A DNA stretch of 64,000 nt. Origin: Plantibacter flavus (GTDB lineage Bacteria > Actinomycetota > Actinomycetes > Actinomycetales > Microbacteriaceae). The notes under the pieces were generated by a model, which had not been told where the DNA came from, ran no database searches, and was given only the letters and a program-made list of their open reading frames with translations. Location of the stretch: NCBI RefSeq assembly GCF_002024505.1, contig NZ_CP019402.1:1116001-1180000 (forward strand), written 5' to 3'. The position numbers and the translations under genes are program-made. This document shows positions 46,722 to 57,461 of the stretch, piece by piece. Position 1 is the stretch's first letter. Every line of letters starts with the position of its first letter.

Positions 46722-47387
46722 ATGGCTATCGCTACTCTCGACGTGCTCGACACCAAGCTCAAGAAGGCCGGCACCGTCGACCTTCCTGCCGAGGTGTTCG
46801 ACGTTCAGACCAACATCCCGCTCATCCACCAGGTGGTCGTCGCGCAGCTCGCTGCCGCCCGCCAGGGGACGCACAAGACCAAGCGCCGCGGCGAAGTGTC
46901 CGGTGCCGGCCGCAAGCCGTTCAAGCAGAAGGGTACCGGTAACGCTCGTCAGGGCTCCATCCGTGCACCTCAGATGACCGGCGGTGGCATCGTCCACGGT
47001 CCAGTGCCCCGCAACTACGCACAGCGCACCCCCAAGAAGATGATCGCCGCGGCTCTCCTCGGCGCCCTCTCCGACCGCGCACGCGGCAGCCGCCTGCACG
47101 TCGTCGACTCCCTCTCGATCGGTGAGAAGCCGTCGACGAAGGCCGTGTCCGAGTACCTGACGAACGTCGCTTCCTCGAAGCACGTCCTGATCGTCCTCCA
47201 GCGCGACGACGAGCTCAGCCTCCGCAGCGTCCGCAACCTGCAGAACGTGCACGTGCTGTCGTACGACCAGCTGAACGCATACGACGTGCTCGTCTCCGAC
47301 GACATCGTCTTCACCAAGGCCGCCTTCGAGGCATTCGTCGCCAGCAAGACCGGCAACACGGCCGCAACCGAGGAGGTCTCGGCATGA
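46722..47387 (+). CDS. rplD: 50S ribosomal protein L4
   Basis: L4 lines the nascent peptide tunnel; in E. coli it also represses the S10 operon through its leader. The 221-residue protein contains the long tunnel loop [20 protein letters not shown], in which changes give macrolide resistance; no unusual residue is obvious. The stop overlaps the rplW start by 4 nt (ATGA). Whether L4 controls the long leader of this operon cannot be read from the sequence. Confidence 0.98.
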   Translation: MAIATLDVLDTKLKKAGTVDLPAEVFDVQTNIPLIHQVVVAQLAAARQGTHKTKRRGEVSGAGRKPFKQKGTGNARQGSIRAPQMTGGGIVHGPVPRNYAQRTPKKMIAAALLGALSDRARGSRLHVVDSLSIGEKPSTKAVSEYLTNVASSKHVLIVLQRDDELSLRSVRNLQNVHVLSYDQLNAYDVLVSDDIVFTKAAFEAFVASKTGNTAATEEVSA

Positions 47388-47683
47388 CCGCGATCAACAA
47401 GGACCCCCGCGACGTCATCTTCGCGCCGGTCGTCTCCGAGAAGAGCTACAGCCTGATCGACGAAGGTAAGTACACCTTCCTCGTCGACCCGCGCTCGAAC
47501 AAGACCGAGATCAAGCTCGCCATCGAGAAGATCTTCGGTGTCGAGGTCGCTTCGATCAACACCCTCACCCGTCAGGGCAAGACCCGTCGCACCAAGTTCG
47601 GCACCGGCAAGCGCAAGGACACCAAGCGCGCCATCGTGTCGCTCAAGTCGGGTTCCATCGACATCTTCACGGCTGTTGGCTAA
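47384..47683 (+). CDS. rplW: 50S ribosomal protein L23
   Basis: L23 sits at the tunnel exit and docks trigger factor and the signal recognition particle. The 99-residue length and the segments [19 protein letters not shown] and the [15 protein letters not shown] basic loop are standard. It overlaps the rplD stop by 4 nt and is followed by rplB after 28 nt. Confidence 0.98.
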   Translation: MTAINKDPRDVIFAPVVSEKSYSLIDEGKYTFLVDPRSNKTEIKLAIEKIFGVEVASINTLTRQGKTRRTKFGTGKRKDTKRAIVSLKSGSIDIFTAVG

Positions 47684-47711
47684 GACGGCCGGGAACGAAG
47701 AGGAATAAGAA

Positions 47712-48551
47712 ATGGCTATTCGTAAGTACAAGCCCACGACTCCTGGTCGTCGCGGTTCGTCTGTCGCGGACTTCGCGGAGATCACCCGCACCACGCCGGA
47801 GAAGTCGCTGCTTCGTCCGTTGTCGAAGTCCGGTGGTCGCAACAACCAGGGCCGCATCACGACGCGTCACATCGGTGGTGGCCACAAGCGCCAGTACCGT
47901 CTGATCGACTTCCGTCGCAACGACAAGGACGGCGTCAACGCCAAGGTCGCTCACATCGAGTACGACCCCAACCGCACCGCGCGTATCGCGCTGCTCCACT
48001 TCGTGGACGGCACCAAGCGCTACATCCTGGCTCCGAACAAGCTCAGCCAGGGCGACGTGGTCGAGTCGGGTGCCGGCGCGGACATCAAGCCCGGCAACAA
48101 CCTGCCGCTGAAGAACATCCCCACCGGTACGGTCATCCACGCGATCGAGCTCCGTCCCGGCGGCGGCGCGAAGATGGCCCGCTCCGCGGGTGCATCGGTG
48201 CGTCTCGTCGCGAAGGACGGCCCGTACGCGCAGCTCCGTCTGCCGTCCGGTGAGATCCGCAACGTCGACCTGCGCTGCCGCGCCACCATCGGTGAGGTCG
48301 GCAACGCCGAGCAGTCGAACATCAACTGGGGTAAGGCCGGCCGTAAGCGCTGGCTGGGCGTCCGCCCGACCGTCCGTGGTGTCGCGATGAACCCGATCGA
48401 CCACCCGCACGGTGGTGGTGAGGGCAAGACCTCCGGTGGACGTCACCCGGTCAGCCCGTGGGGCCAGAAGGAAGGCCGCACGCGCCACCCCAACAAGGAA
48501 AGCGACAAGCTCATCGTTCGTCGTCGTACCGCCGGCAAGAAGCGTAAGTAG
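47712..48551 (+). CDS. rplB: 50S ribosomal protein L2
   Basis: L2 is a conserved 50S core protein near the peptidyl transferase centre. At 279 residues it has normal length. The near-invariant C-terminal segment [17 protein letters not shown] carries the histidine long discussed for peptidyl transfer support. The basic C-terminus ends [12 protein letters not shown]. It is followed by rpsS after 12 nt. Confidence 0.98.
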   Translation: MAIRKYKPTTPGRRGSSVADFAEITRTTPEKSLLRPLSKSGGRNNQGRITTRHIGGGHKRQYRLIDFRRNDKDGVNAKVAHIEYDPNRTARIALLHFVDGTKRYILAPNKLSQGDVVESGAGADIKPGNNLPLKNIPTGTVIHAIELRPGGGAKMARSAGASVRLVAKDGPYAQLRLPSGEIRNVDLRCRATIGEVGNAEQSNINWGKAGRKRWLGVRPTVRGVAMNPIDHPHGGGEGKTSGGRHPVSPWGQKEGRTRHPNKESDKLIVRRRTAGKKRK

Positions 48552-48563
48552 GAGTAAGAGAAG

Positions 48564-48845
48564 ATGCCACGCAGTCTCAAGAAGGGCCCCTTCGTCGACG
48601 ACCACCTGCTCCGCAAGGTCGTCACGGCGAACGAGGCCAACAACAAGAACGTGATCAAGACCTGGTCGCGTCGATCGATGATCATCCCGGCGATGCTGGG
48701 TCACACCATCGCCGTCCACGACGGTCGCAAGCACATCCCGGTGTTCGTCACCGAGACGATGGTCGGGCACAAGCTCGGCGAGTTCGCGCCCACCCGCACC
48801 TTCCGTGGACACGTGAAGGACGACAAGAAGGGCCGTCGCCGCTAA
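48564..48845 (+). CDS. rpsS: 30S ribosomal protein S19
   Basis: S19 is a 30S head protein that pairs with S13 near the A and P sites. The 93-residue protein opens with [16 protein letters not shown] and contains [26 protein letters not shown] family sequence, with a basic C-terminal tail. It is followed after 26 nt by rplV. Confidence 0.98.
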   Translation: MPRSLKKGPFVDDHLLRKVVTANEANNKNVIKTWSRRSMIIPAMLGHTIAVHDGRKHIPVFVTETMVGHKLGEFAPTRTFRGHVKDDKKGRRR

Positions 48846-48871
48846 CGCGGTGACGTGAAGGAGGAAGAGAA

Positions 48872-49264
48872 ATGGTGGAGTCGATCGCCCGCGTGCGACA
48901 CATCCGCGTCACCCCCCAGAAGGCCCGTCGTGTCGTCGCGCTCATCCGTGGCAAGCAGGCTCAGGAGGCCTTGGCCATCCTGAAGTTCGCACCACAGAGC
49001 GCCAGCGAGCCCATCTACAAGCTCGTTGCCTCGGCCATCGCGAACGCTCGCGTCACGGCCGACAAGGACAACGTGTTCCTTGACGAGCAGGACCTGTACA
49101 TCGCGAAGGCGTACGTCGACGAGGGTGCAACCCTCAAGCGTTTCCGTCCCCGCGCACAGGGCCGCGCGTTCCGCATCCTCAAGCGCACCAGCCACATCAC
49201 CGTCGAGCTCTCGACGCCTGATGAGACTGCCGGCGCTGCCAAGGCCAAGAAGGTGAGCAAGTAA
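48872..49264 (+). CDS. rplV: 50S ribosomal protein L22
   Basis: L22 lines the exit tunnel with its long hairpin. The 130-residue protein has the conserved [17 protein letters not shown] opening and the hairpin [20 protein letters not shown]. No insertion or deletion is evident in the hairpin, where macrolide-resistance changes usually fall. The stop shares one base with the rpsC start. Confidence 0.98.
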   Translation: MVESIARVRHIRVTPQKARRVVALIRGKQAQEALAILKFAPQSASEPIYKLVASAIANARVTADKDNVFLDEQDLYIAKAYVDEGATLKRFRPRAQGRAFRILKRTSHITVELSTPDETAGAAKAKKVSK

Positions 49265-50052
49265 TGGGTCAGAAAGTCAATCCATACGGCTTCCGTCTGG
49301 GAATCACGACCGACCACGTGTCGCGTTGGTTCTCCGACAGCACGAAGAAGGGTCAGCGTTACAGCGACTTCGTCGCGGAAGACGTCAAGATCCGCCGTCT
49401 GCTGGCGACCTCGCTCGACCGCGCTGGTGTCAGCCGCATCGAGATCGAGCGCACCCGTGACCGCGTCCGCGTCGACATCCACACCGCCCGTCCGGGCATC
49501 GTGATCGGTCGCCGTGGCGCCGAGGCCGAGCGCATCCGCGCCGACCTCGAGAAGCTCACGAAGAAGCAGATCCAGCTGAACATCCTCGAGGTCAAGAACC
49601 CCGAGGCCGACGCTCAGCTCGTCGCGCAGGGCATCGCCGAGCAGCTCTCCGCACGTGTGGCATTCCGCCGCGCGATGCGTAAGGGCCTGCAGGGCGCTCA
49701 GCGCACGTCCACCGTCAAGGGTGTCCGCATCCAGGTGTCCGGCCGCCTCGGCGGCGCCGAGATGAGCCGTTCCGAGTTCTACCGCGAAGGCCGTGTGCCG
49801 CTGCACACCCTCCGCGCGAACATCGACTACGGCTTCTACGAGGCGAAGACCACGTTCGGCCGTATCGGCGTGAAGGTCTGGATCTACAAGGGCGACATCA
49901 CCAACAAGGAGCTTGCTCGCGAGCAGGCCAACCAGAAGTCGACGCGTCCGGAACGTCGCGACGGTGGCGACCGCCCCCGTCGGAACGCCGGTCCGAGCAG
50001 CGCCCCCAAGGCAGCTGCCGAGGCGCCCGCCGCCGCAGGAGTTGAGGCATAA
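49264..50052 (+). CDS. rpsC: 30S ribosomal protein S3
   Basis: S3 sits at the mRNA entry tunnel. The 262-residue protein has an N-terminal KH domain with the [13 protein letters not shown] loop and a typical C-terminal half. A low-complexity Arg/Ala/Pro tail of about 40 residues follows, as is usual in Actinobacteria. It overlaps rplV by one base and is followed by rplP after 2 nt. Confidence 0.98.
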   Translation: MGQKVNPYGFRLGITTDHVSRWFSDSTKKGQRYSDFVAEDVKIRRLLATSLDRAGVSRIEIERTRDRVRVDIHTARPGIVIGRRGAEAERIRADLEKLTKKQIQLNILEVKNPEADAQLVAQGIAEQLSARVAFRRAMRKGLQGAQRTSTVKGVRIQVSGRLGGAEMSRSEFYREGRVPLHTLRANIDYGFYEAKTTFGRIGVKVWIYKGDITNKELAREQANQKSTRPERRDGGDRPRRNAGPSSAPKAAAEAPAAAGVEA

Positions 50053-50054
50053 CC

Positions 50055-50474
50055 ATGTTGATCCCACGCAAAGTCAAGCACCGGAAGCAGCACCACCCCG
50101 GCCGTTCCGGCCAGGCGACCGGTGGCACCAAGGTGTCGTTCGGTGAGTTCGGTATCCAGGCCCTGACGCCCGCTTACGTGACCAACCGTCAGATCGAGTC
50201 CGCTCGTATCGCCATGACGCGTCACATCAAGCGTGGCGGAAAGGTGTGGATCAACATCTACCCCGACCGTCCGCTGACCAAGAAGCCCGCCGAAACCCGC
50301 ATGGGTTCCGGTAAGGGTTCGCCCGAGTGGTGGGTCGCGAACGTCAAGCCGGGTCGTGTGCTGTTCGAGGTCGCCGGAGTCGATGAGACCCTGGCCCGCG
50401 AGGCGCTGACCCGTGCAATCCACAAGCTGCCCCTCAAGGCACGCATCATCAAGCGCGAGGAGGGCGACGCATAA
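50055..50474 (+). CDS. rplP: 50S ribosomal protein L16
   Basis: L16 is a late-assembling 50S protein near the A-site tRNA. The 139-residue length and the opening [19 protein letters not shown] are typical, as is [18 protein letters not shown]. The stop shares one base with the rpmC start (TAATG). Confidence 0.98.
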   Translation: MLIPRKVKHRKQHHPGRSGQATGGTKVSFGEFGIQALTPAYVTNRQIESARIAMTRHIKRGGKVWINIYPDRPLTKKPAETRMGSGKGSPEWWVANVKPGRVLFEVAGVDETLAREALTRAIHKLPLKARIIKREEGDA

Positions 50475-50809
50475 TGGCGATCGGATCCAAGGAGCTCACC
50501 CCCGTCGAGCTCGACACCTTTGAAGACCAGCGCCTCATCGAGGAGCTCCGCAAGGCCAAGGAAGAGCTGTTCAACCTGCGCTTCCAGTCGGCCACGGGGC
50601 AGCTCGAGAACCACGGCCGCCTGCGCGCCGTGAAGCGCGACATCGCTCGCATCTACACGGTCATCCGTGAGCGCGAGCTCGGCATCCGGGCCACGCCGAC
50701 CGTCGAGGTCGTCGAGGCCAAGGCCGAGAAGAAGACCAAGAAGGCCAAGGCCGCACCGAAGTCCGAGGACACCGCTGCAGCCGACGCCGAGACCACGAAG
50801 GAGGCCTAG
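50474..50809 (+). CDS. rpmC: 50S ribosomal protein L29, C-terminally extended
   Basis: L29 lies beside L23 at the tunnel exit. The core (about residues 1-80) is recognisable by [20 protein letters not shown] and the [18 protein letters not shown] helix. At 111 residues it is longer than the usual 65-80. The extra 30 residues are a Lys/Ala/Glu-rich tail, [20 protein letters not shown], which belongs to the same lineage habit seen in L15, L17 and S5 here. It is followed by rpsQ after 2 nt. Confidence 0.97.
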   Translation: MAIGSKELTPVELDTFEDQRLIEELRKAKEELFNLRFQSATGQLENHGRLRAVKRDIARIYTVIRERELGIRATPTVEVVEAKAEKKTKKAKAAPKSEDTAAADAETTKEA

Positions 50810-50811
50810 AC

Positions 50812-51132
50812 ATGGCTACCGCTACTGACAAGGCCCCCGAGGGTCACGAGTCGGCCGAGCACGACGTCAAGGACGCCGCTGCTCGTGGCTACCGCAAGAC
50901 CCGCCGTGGTCTGGTGACCAGCGACAAGATGGAGAAGACCATCGTCGTAGAGGTCGAGGACCGCGTGAAGCACCCGCTCTACGGCAAGGTCATCCGCCGC
51001 ACCTCCAAGGTCAAGGCTCACGACGAGGCGAACTCCGCCGGCATCGGCGACCTCGTCCTGATCAGCGAGACCCGCCCCACCAGCGCCACCAAGCGCTGGC
51101 GTCTGGTCGAGATTCTCGAGAAGGCCAAGTAG
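50812..51132 (+). CDS. rpsQ: 30S ribosomal protein S17
   Basis: S17 is an early-binding OB-fold protein of the 30S body. The 106-residue product has a hydrophilic N-terminal extension of about 25 residues before the core, which begins [19 protein letters not shown]. The remaining motifs ([38 protein letters not shown]) are standard. It ends 31 nt before rplN. Confidence 0.98.
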   Translation: MATATDKAPEGHESAEHDVKDAAARGYRKTRRGLVTSDKMEKTIVVEVEDRVKHPLYGKVIRRTSKVKAHDEANSAGIGDLVLISETRPTSATKRWRLVEILEKAK

Positions 51133-51163
51133 GCCTCGCGGCTTACTGAGAGGAAAGCGAACA

Positions 51164-51532
51164 ATGCTTCAGCAAGAATCACGAGTCAAGGTCGCCGACA
51201 ACACCGGCGCCAAGGAGCTCCTGACCATTCGCGTGCTCGGTGGCTCCGGCCGCCGCTACGCGGGCCTCGGTGACACCATCGTCGCGACCGTCAAGGACGC
51301 GATCCCCGGTGGCAACGTCAAGAAGGGCGACGTCGTCAAGGCGGTCATCGTCCGCACCCGCAAGCAGACCCGTCGTTCCGACGGTTCGTACATCAAGTTC
51401 GACGAGAACGCCGCTGTCATCCTGAAGGCTGACGGGGACCCCCGTGGTACCCGCATCTTCGGACCGGTCGGTCGCGAGCTTCGTGACAAGAAGTTCATGA
51501 AGATCGTCTCGTTGGCGCCGGAGGTTATCTAA
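51164..51532 (+). CDS. rplN: 50S ribosomal protein L14
   Basis: L14 lies at the subunit interface of the 50S. The 122-residue protein opens [19 protein letters not shown] and ends with the conserved [29 protein letters not shown] is its ribosome site. It begins the part of the cluster usually called the spc operon, but no promoter is evident in the 31-nt gap, so it is probably co-transcribed with the S10 group. Confidence 0.98.
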   Translation: MLQQESRVKVADNTGAKELLTIRVLGGSGRRYAGLGDTIVATVKDAIPGGNVKKGDVVKAVIVRTRKQTRRSDGSYIKFDENAAVILKADGDPRGTRIFGPVGRELRDKKFMKIVSLAPEVI

Positions 51533-51535
51533 GTC

Positions 51536-51895
51536 ATGGCAAAGATCAAGAAGGGCGACCTGGTTCAGGTCGTCTCCGGCCCGAAGCAGGACCGCGGTGG
51601 TTACCGCGGCAAGCAGGGTCGCGTCATCGAGGTCCTGGCGGACAAGAACCGGGTGATCGTGGAGGGCGTCAACTACGTCACGAAGCACTCCCGTGTCGGC
51701 CAGACCCAGCGTGGAACGAAGACCGGCGGCATCGAGACCGTCGAGGCTTCGATCCACATCTCCAACGTCGCGCTCGTCGACCCGGAGACCAAGGGCCCGA
51801 CCAAGGTCGGCCACCGCAACGAGGAAGTCACGAAGGACGGCGTCACCAAGACGGTCCGCGTTCGTTACGCCAAGAAGTCAGGTAAGGACCTGTAA
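51536..51895 (+). CDS. rplX: 50S ribosomal protein L24
   Basis: L24 is an assembly initiator that also borders the exit tunnel. The 119-residue protein has a KOW motif at its N-terminus ([18 protein letters not shown]) and the conserved [18 protein letters not shown] segment. Its stop shares one base with the rplE start. Confidence 0.98.
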   Translation: MAKIKKGDLVQVVSGPKQDRGGYRGKQGRVIEVLADKNRVIVEGVNYVTKHSRVGQTQRGTKTGGIETVEASIHISNVALVDPETKGPTKVGHRNEEVTKDGVTKTVRVRYAKKSGKDL

Positions 51896-52479
51896 TGACC
51901 GACACAGAAGTGGCGACTGGCAAAATCCAGCCCCGTCTCAAGCAGAAGTACCGCGCTGAGATCCTTCCGCAGCTGCAGAAGGACTTCGGCTTCACGAACG
52001 TGCACCAGGTGCCCGGACTCGTGAAGGTCGTCGTCAACACCGGTGTGGGCGAGGCCGCTCGCGACAGCAAGGTCATCGACGGCGCTGTTTCGGACCTCAC
52101 CAAGATCACCGGCCAGAAGCCGCAGGTCACCAAGGCACGCAAGTCCATCGCGCAGTTCAAGCTGCGCGAGGGTCAGCCCATCGGCGCTCACGTCACGCTT
52201 CGTGGCGACCGCGCGTGGGAGTTCCTCGACCGCCTGCTGAGCCTCGCTCTTCCGCGTATCCGCGACTTCCGCGGTCTCTCGGACAAGCAGTTCGACGGCA
52301 ACGGCAACTACACCTTCGGTCTCCAGGAGCAGTCCATGTTCCACGAGATCGACCAGGACAAGATCGATCGTGTCCGCGGCTTCGACATCACCGTCGTGAC
52401 CACGGCCAAGAACGACGACGAGGGTCGCGCGCTGCTCAAGGCGCTCGGCTTCCCGTTCAAGGCGGCTGAGTCCAAGTAG
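51895..52479 (+). CDS. rplE: 50S ribosomal protein L5
   Basis: L5 binds 5S rRNA and the P-site tRNA. The 194-residue protein contains [38 protein letters not shown] and the [19 protein letters not shown] block of the family. It overlaps rplX by one base. In most Actinobacteria an S14 gene follows here. Instead there are 145 nt with two hairpins and then rpsH. Confidence 0.98.
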   Translation: MTDTEVATGKIQPRLKQKYRAEILPQLQKDFGFTNVHQVPGLVKVVVNTGVGEAARDSKVIDGAVSDLTKITGQKPQVTKARKSIAQFKLREGQPIGAHVTLRGDRAWEFLDRLLSLALPRIRDFRGLSDKQFDGNGNYTFGLQEQSMFHEIDQDKIDRVRGFDITVVTTAKNDDEGRALLKALGFPFKAAESK

Positions 52480-52490
52480 GCTGAGCTTCT

Positions 52491-52556
52491 GCCCGGTCCT
52501 CGGTGTATGTCGAGGACCGGGCTTCCGCCCGTTCGGGGCACTCCTGCCCAGAACGG
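52491..52556 (+). terminator. two hairpins in the rplE-rpsH gap
   Basis: The first hairpin is a perfect 12-bp stem (52491-52502 and 52511-52522) with an 8-nt loop. The second pairs CCGTTC/GAACGG (52529-52534 and 52551-52556) and GGGCA/TGCCC inside it, with one mismatch. They fill the place where rpsZ/rpsN normally sits. They could attenuate transcription, mark RNA processing, or respond to a ribosomal protein. No T-run is present. Confidence 0.6.
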
Positions 52557-52624
52557 TTCAACCACCACAGGTCGGCACCCTTGCACAGGATGTCGAAACC
52601 TGGTGAACAAAGGAAACACTCGAT

Positions 52625-53023
52625 ATGACCATGACAGATCCGGTCGCAGACATGCTGACCAGACTGCGCAATGCGAACTCGGCGCACCACGACACCGTGT
52701 CGATGCCGCACTCCAAGCTCAAGGTGAACATCGCCGAGATCCTCAAGTCCGAGGGCTACATCTCCGGCTGGGAGGTCGCTGACGCGGCCGTCGGACAGAC
52801 GCTCTCACTGAGCCTCAAGTTCGGCCCGAACCGCGAGCGCTCCATCGCCGGCATCAAGCGCGTCTCGAAGCCCGGCCTCCGCGTCTACGCGAAGTCGAAC
52901 GAGATCCCCAAGGTCCTCGGCGGCCTCGGCGTCGTCATCCTGTCCACCTCCAGCGGCCTCCTCACGGACCGCCAGGCCGAGAAGAAGGGCGTGGGTGGGG
53001 AAGTCCTCGCCTACGTGTGGTAG
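52625..53023 (+). CDS. rpsH: 30S ribosomal protein S8
   Basis: S8 organises the central domain of 16S rRNA; in E. coli it is the repressor of the spc operon. The 132-residue protein opens [18 protein letters not shown] and ends with the conserved [23 protein letters not shown] tail. AAAGGAAA precedes the ATG. The preceding gap carries two hairpins which might be its regulatory target, but this is not established. Confidence 0.98.
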   Translation: MTMTDPVADMLTRLRNANSAHHDTVSMPHSKLKVNIAEILKSEGYISGWEVADAAVGQTLSLSLKFGPNRERSIAGIKRVSKPGLRVYAKSNEIPKVLGGLGVVILSTSSGLLTDRQAEKKGVGGEVLAYVW

Positions 53024-53029
53024 CCAGTC

Positions 53030-53566
53030 ATGTCTCGTATTGGAAGACTCCCCATCGACATCCCGGCAGGCGTCACCATCGACGTCGCCGGTCAGAACGT
53101 CACCGTCAAGGGCCCGAAGGGTGAGCTCCAGCTCACCGTCGCGAGCCCCATCGAGGTCAAGCTCGAAGACGCACAGCTGCTCGTCACGCGTCCCGACGAC
53201 GAGCGCAACTCGCGCTCGCTCCACGGCCTGACCCGCACGCTCATCGCGAACCAGATCATCGGCGTCACCCAGGGCTACACCAAGGGCCTCGAGGTCGTCG
53301 GTACCGGTTACCGCGTCGCTCAGAAGGGCAGCGCCGTCGAGTTCGCGCTCGGCTTCTCGCACCCCGTCACCGTCGAGCCGCCGGTCGGCATCACGCTGAC
53401 CGTCGAGGGCAACAACAAGCTCACGGTCGCCGGTATCGACAAGCAGGCCGTCGGCGAGGTCGCCGCCAACATCCGTAAGATCCGCAAGCCCGAGCCGTAC
53501 AAGGGCAAGGGTGTGCGCTACGCCGGCGAGATCGTGCGTCGCAAGGCCGGAAAGGCTGGTAAGTAA
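53030..53566 (+). CDS. rplF: 50S ribosomal protein L6
   Basis: L6 lies near the factor-binding site of the 50S. The 178-residue protein has two repeated domains, opening [17 protein letters not shown] and carrying the C-terminal signature [20 protein letters not shown]. It starts 6 nt after rpsH and ends 2 nt before rplR. Confidence 0.98.
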   Translation: MSRIGRLPIDIPAGVTIDVAGQNVTVKGPKGELQLTVASPIEVKLEDAQLLVTRPDDERNSRSLHGLTRTLIANQIIGVTQGYTKGLEVVGTGYRVAQKGSAVEFALGFSHPVTVEPPVGITLTVEGNNKLTVAGIDKQAVGEVAANIRKIRKPEPYKGKGVRYAGEIVRRKAGKAGK

Positions 53567-53568
53567 CC

Positions 53569-53928
53569 ATGGCTCGTCCAACGAAGACTGCCGCACGTGG
53601 CCGTCGCCACACGCGTCTGCGCAAGAAGGTCGAGGGCACCGCGGTCCGTCCGCGCCTCGTCGTCAACCGTTCAGCCCGTCACGTGTTCGTGCAGGTTGTC
53701 GATGACACGAAGGGTCACACCCTCGTCTCCGCCTCGACCATGGAGGACACCCTCCGGACGTTCGACGGCGACAAGACCGCCAAGTCGCGCAAGGTCGGCG
53801 AACTCATCGCCGAGCGTGCCAAGGCAGCCGGCATCGACGATGTCGTATTTGACCGTGGAGGCAACCGCTACGCAGGTCGCGTGGCAGCAATTGCCGATGG
53901 TGCTCGAGAGGGCGGATTGAACCTGTGA
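53569..53928 (+). CDS. rplR: 50S ribosomal protein L18
   Basis: L18 binds 5S rRNA together with L5. The 119-residue protein has the basic N-terminal [19 protein letters not shown] segment and ends with [20 protein letters not shown], the family signature. Its stop overlaps the rpsE start (GTGA). Confidence 0.98.
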   Translation: MARPTKTAARGRRHTRLRKKVEGTAVRPRLVVNRSARHVFVQVVDDTKGHTLVSASTMEDTLRTFDGDKTAKSRKVGELIAERAKAAGIDDVVFDRGGNRYAGRVAAIADGAREGGLNL

Positions 53929-54635
53929 GCGAAGACAACAAGCAGCAGCAAGAGCCTGTGGCGACCGTGGCCGAGGCCCCGGTCGAGACCGCGGCATCGA
54001 CGGCGCCCACCGGCGACCGCGAGCCGCGCGAGGCGCGCCGCGGAGGCCGTGAGCGCAACCCCAACCGCGACCGCGGTAGCCGCGACAGCGACAAGAGCCA
54101 GTTCCTGGAGCGCGTCGTGACCATCAACCGTGTCTCGAAGGTCGTGAAGGGTGGTCGTCGCTTCAGCTTCACCGCCCTCGTGGTCGTCGGTGACGGCAAC
54201 GGCATGGTCGGCGTCGGCTACGGCAAGGCCCGCGAAGTCCCGCTCGCGATCGCGAAGGGCGTCGAAGAGGCGAAGAAGAACTTCTTCCGCGTCCCGCGCG
54301 TCGGCTCGACCATCCCGCACCCCACCCAGGGTGAGGCAGCAGCCGGTGTGGTGCTCCTGCGCCCCGCCGCCGCTGGTACCGGTGTCATCGCCGGTGGTCC
54401 CGTCCGCGCCGTCCTCGAGTGCGCCGGCATCCACGACGTGCTGAGCAAGTCGCTCGGTTCGTCCAACACGATCAACATCGTCCACGCGACCGTCACGGCG
54501 CTGAAGCAGCTCGAGGAACCTCGTGCCGTCGCAGCCCGTCGTGGTCTCGAGTTCGACCAGGTCGCTCCGGCCCGCCTGCTCCGTGCAGAGGCAGAGGCCG
54601 TTCAGGCGGCCGCTGCTGCGAAGGTAGGTGCCTGA
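53925..54635 (+). CDS. rpsE: 30S ribosomal protein S5, N-terminally extended
   Basis: S5 contributes to decoding fidelity. The core (from about residue 55) has [20 protein letters not shown] and the [20 protein letters not shown] and [15 protein letters not shown] segments. At 236 residues it exceeds the usual 165-200 because of a hydrophilic N-terminal region of about 55 residues rich in Ala, Glu, Arg and Asp. It starts at GTG overlapping rplR and ends on the rpmD start (TGATG). Confidence 0.98.
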   Translation: MSEDNKQQQEPVATVAEAPVETAASTAPTGDREPREARRGGRERNPNRDRGSRDSDKSQFLERVVTINRVSKVVKGGRRFSFTALVVVGDGNGMVGVGYGKAREVPLAIAKGVEEAKKNFFRVPRVGSTIPHPTQGEAAAGVVLLRPAAAGTGVIAGGPVRAVLECAGIHDVLSKSLGSSNTINIVHATVTALKQLEEPRAVAARRGLEFDQVAPARLLRAEAEAVQAAAAAKVGA

Positions 54636-54817
54636 TGGCCCAGCTGAGGATCACCCAGATCAAGGGCAGAATTAGTGAGAAGCAGAACCAGCGCGACACG
54701 CTTCGCAGCCTGGGTCTCCGTCGCATCGGTGCTGTCGTCGTCCGTCCGGACAACGCGCAGAACCGCGGCTACGTGAACACTGTTGCTCACCTCGTACAGG
54801 TTGAGGAGATCGACTAA
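54635..54817 (+). CDS. rpmD: 50S ribosomal protein L30
   Basis: L30 is a small 50S protein, here 60 residues, which is normal. It contains [20 protein letters not shown] and [20 protein letters not shown], the family signature. The start overlaps the rpsE stop by one base, and the stop overlaps the rplO start (TAATGG). A longer reading upstream in the same frame is the antisense-free shadow of rpsE and is not used. Confidence 0.98.
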   Translation: MAQLRITQIKGRISEKQNQRDTLRSLGLRRIGAVVVRPDNAQNRGYVNTVAHLVQVEEID

Positions 54818-55413
54818 TGGCTGAGAAGAACGAAACCACTGAGGAGAAGGCCCCCAAGGCCGCTGCCAAGGCAGCTCCGAAGGCGGCTGCCGCGAAGGCC
54901 GAACCCAAGGCGAAGGCGGCCCCCAAGGCCACCGCAGCCAAGAAGCCCGCGAAGGACGAGCCCGCTGAGAAGCGCGAGCAGGTCCTGAAGGTGCACCACC
55001 TCCGTCCCGCCGCCGGTGCCAAGAAGTCCCGGATGCGCGTCGGCCGCGGTGAGGCGTCCAAGGGTAAGACCGCCGGTCGCGGTACCAAGGGTACGAAGGC
55101 GCGTTACAACGTCAAGGTCGGCTTCGAGGGTGGGCAGATGCCGCTGCACATGCGCACCCCGAAGCTCCGTGGCTTCAAGAACCCCTTCCGCGTCGAGTAC
55201 CAGGTCGTGAACCTGGAGAAGCTCGCCGAGCTGTACCCGAAGGGTGGCGACGTCACCACGGTGGACCTCGTCGCCAAGGGTGCCGTCCGGAAGAACGAGA
55301 AGGTCAAGGTTCTCGGAAACGGTGACATCTCGGTTAAGCTGAATGTCGCGGTTGACAAGGTCTCCGGCTCAGCTGAGCAGAAGATCGTGGCAGCCGGGGG
55401 CAGCGTCAAGTAG
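54817..55413 (+). CDS. rplO: 50S ribosomal protein L15 with histone-like N-terminal extension
   Basis: L15 joins 50S assembly late and contacts 23S domains II and V. The normal core begins at about residue 54 ([20 protein letters not shown]) and has the [20 protein letters not shown] segment. In front stand about 50 residues made almost only of Ala, Lys, Pro and Glu (for example [20 protein letters not shown]), very like the tails of actinobacterial histone-like proteins. The total of 198 residues compares with about 147 in most bacteria. The extension starts directly at the ATG overlapping rpmD, so it is real coding sequence and not a start error. Confidence 0.97.
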   Translation: MAEKNETTEEKAPKAAAKAAPKAAAAKAEPKAKAAPKATAAKKPAKDEPAEKREQVLKVHHLRPAAGAKKSRMRVGRGEASKGKTAGRGTKGTKARYNVKVGFEGGQMPLHMRTPKLRGFKNPFRVEYQVVNLEKLAELYPKGGDVTTVDLVAKGAVRKNEKVKVLGNGDISVKLNVAVDKVSGSAEQKIVAAGGSVK

Positions 55414-55443
55414 CCCTCGGCCGGCTCCGCACAGGAGCTCACT

Positions 55444-55472
55444 CGGGTGGCCGGCATCATGCCGGTCACCCG
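55444..55472 (+). promoter_or_regulatory. strong hairpin in the rplO-secY gap
   Basis: A 13-bp stem with one G-T wobble (55444-55456 and 55460-55472) closes on TCA. It begins 31 nt after the rplO stop and ends 35 nt before the secY start. No T-run follows, so an RNA stability or attenuation role is more likely than full termination. Confidence 0.65.
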
Positions 55473-55506
55473 GGCCGACCCCGCAACATCTCACAGGAGG
55501 CCCCTT

Positions 55507-56831
<1,325 letters not shown>

Positions 56832-56835
<4 letters not shown>

Positions 56836-57440
56836 GCGCGGCGGCCGGCAAGCCCCGTCTGCTCATCGTCGGTCCTCCGGGATCCGGCAAGGGCACCCAG
56901 GCGGCCTTCCTCGCGGAGCGCTTCGACATCCCCGCGATCTCGACGGGCGACATCTTCCGCGCGAACATCAAGGAGGGTACGGCGCTCGGGAAGCAGGTCC
57001 AGGCGATCGTGAGCGAGGGCGGGTACGTCCCCGACTCCTTGACGAACGAGATCGTCCGCGACCGGCTCCACCAGCCCGACGCCGTCGAGGGCTTCCTGCT
57101 CGACGGGTACCCGCGGACCACCGACCAGGTCGTCGCGCTCGACGCTCTGCTCGCTGAGAACGACGCGAGCCTCGACGCCGTCGTGCAGCTGCAGGCCGAC
57201 ACGGAAGAGGTCGTCTCACGACTCCTCAAGCGTGCCGCCGAGCAGGGTCGCACCGACGACACGGAGGAGGTCATCCGCCACCGGCTCGACCTCTACGCAC
57301 ACGAGACCGCGCCGCTGATCGAGGTCTTCACGGCCCGGGGGCTCGTCGTGGCAGTCGACGGTCTCGGCGACGTCGACGACGTCACTGCGCGGATCGACGC
57401 GGCCCTCGCCGCTCGCGGCATCATCGTTCCGGCCGTCTGA
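56832..57440 (+). CDS. adk: adenylate kinase (short form)
   Basis: Adk interconverts ATP, ADP and AMP. The 202-residue protein has P-loop [10 protein letters not shown], the AMP-binding STGDIFRAN region and LDGYPRT. It lacks the long zinc-type LID insertion, as is usual in Actinobacteria. The start is TTG overlapping the secY stop by 4 nt, which couples its translation to SecY. The linkage secY-adk-map is classical. Confidence 0.97.
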
Positions 57441-57461
57441 CGCACCGACGCATCCACCACG

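Noticed and set aside
55447..55506. GTG start 20 codons upstream of secY
   Set aside because: It falls in the intercistronic hairpin and gives a non-family N-terminus; AGGAGG sits before the TTG instead.
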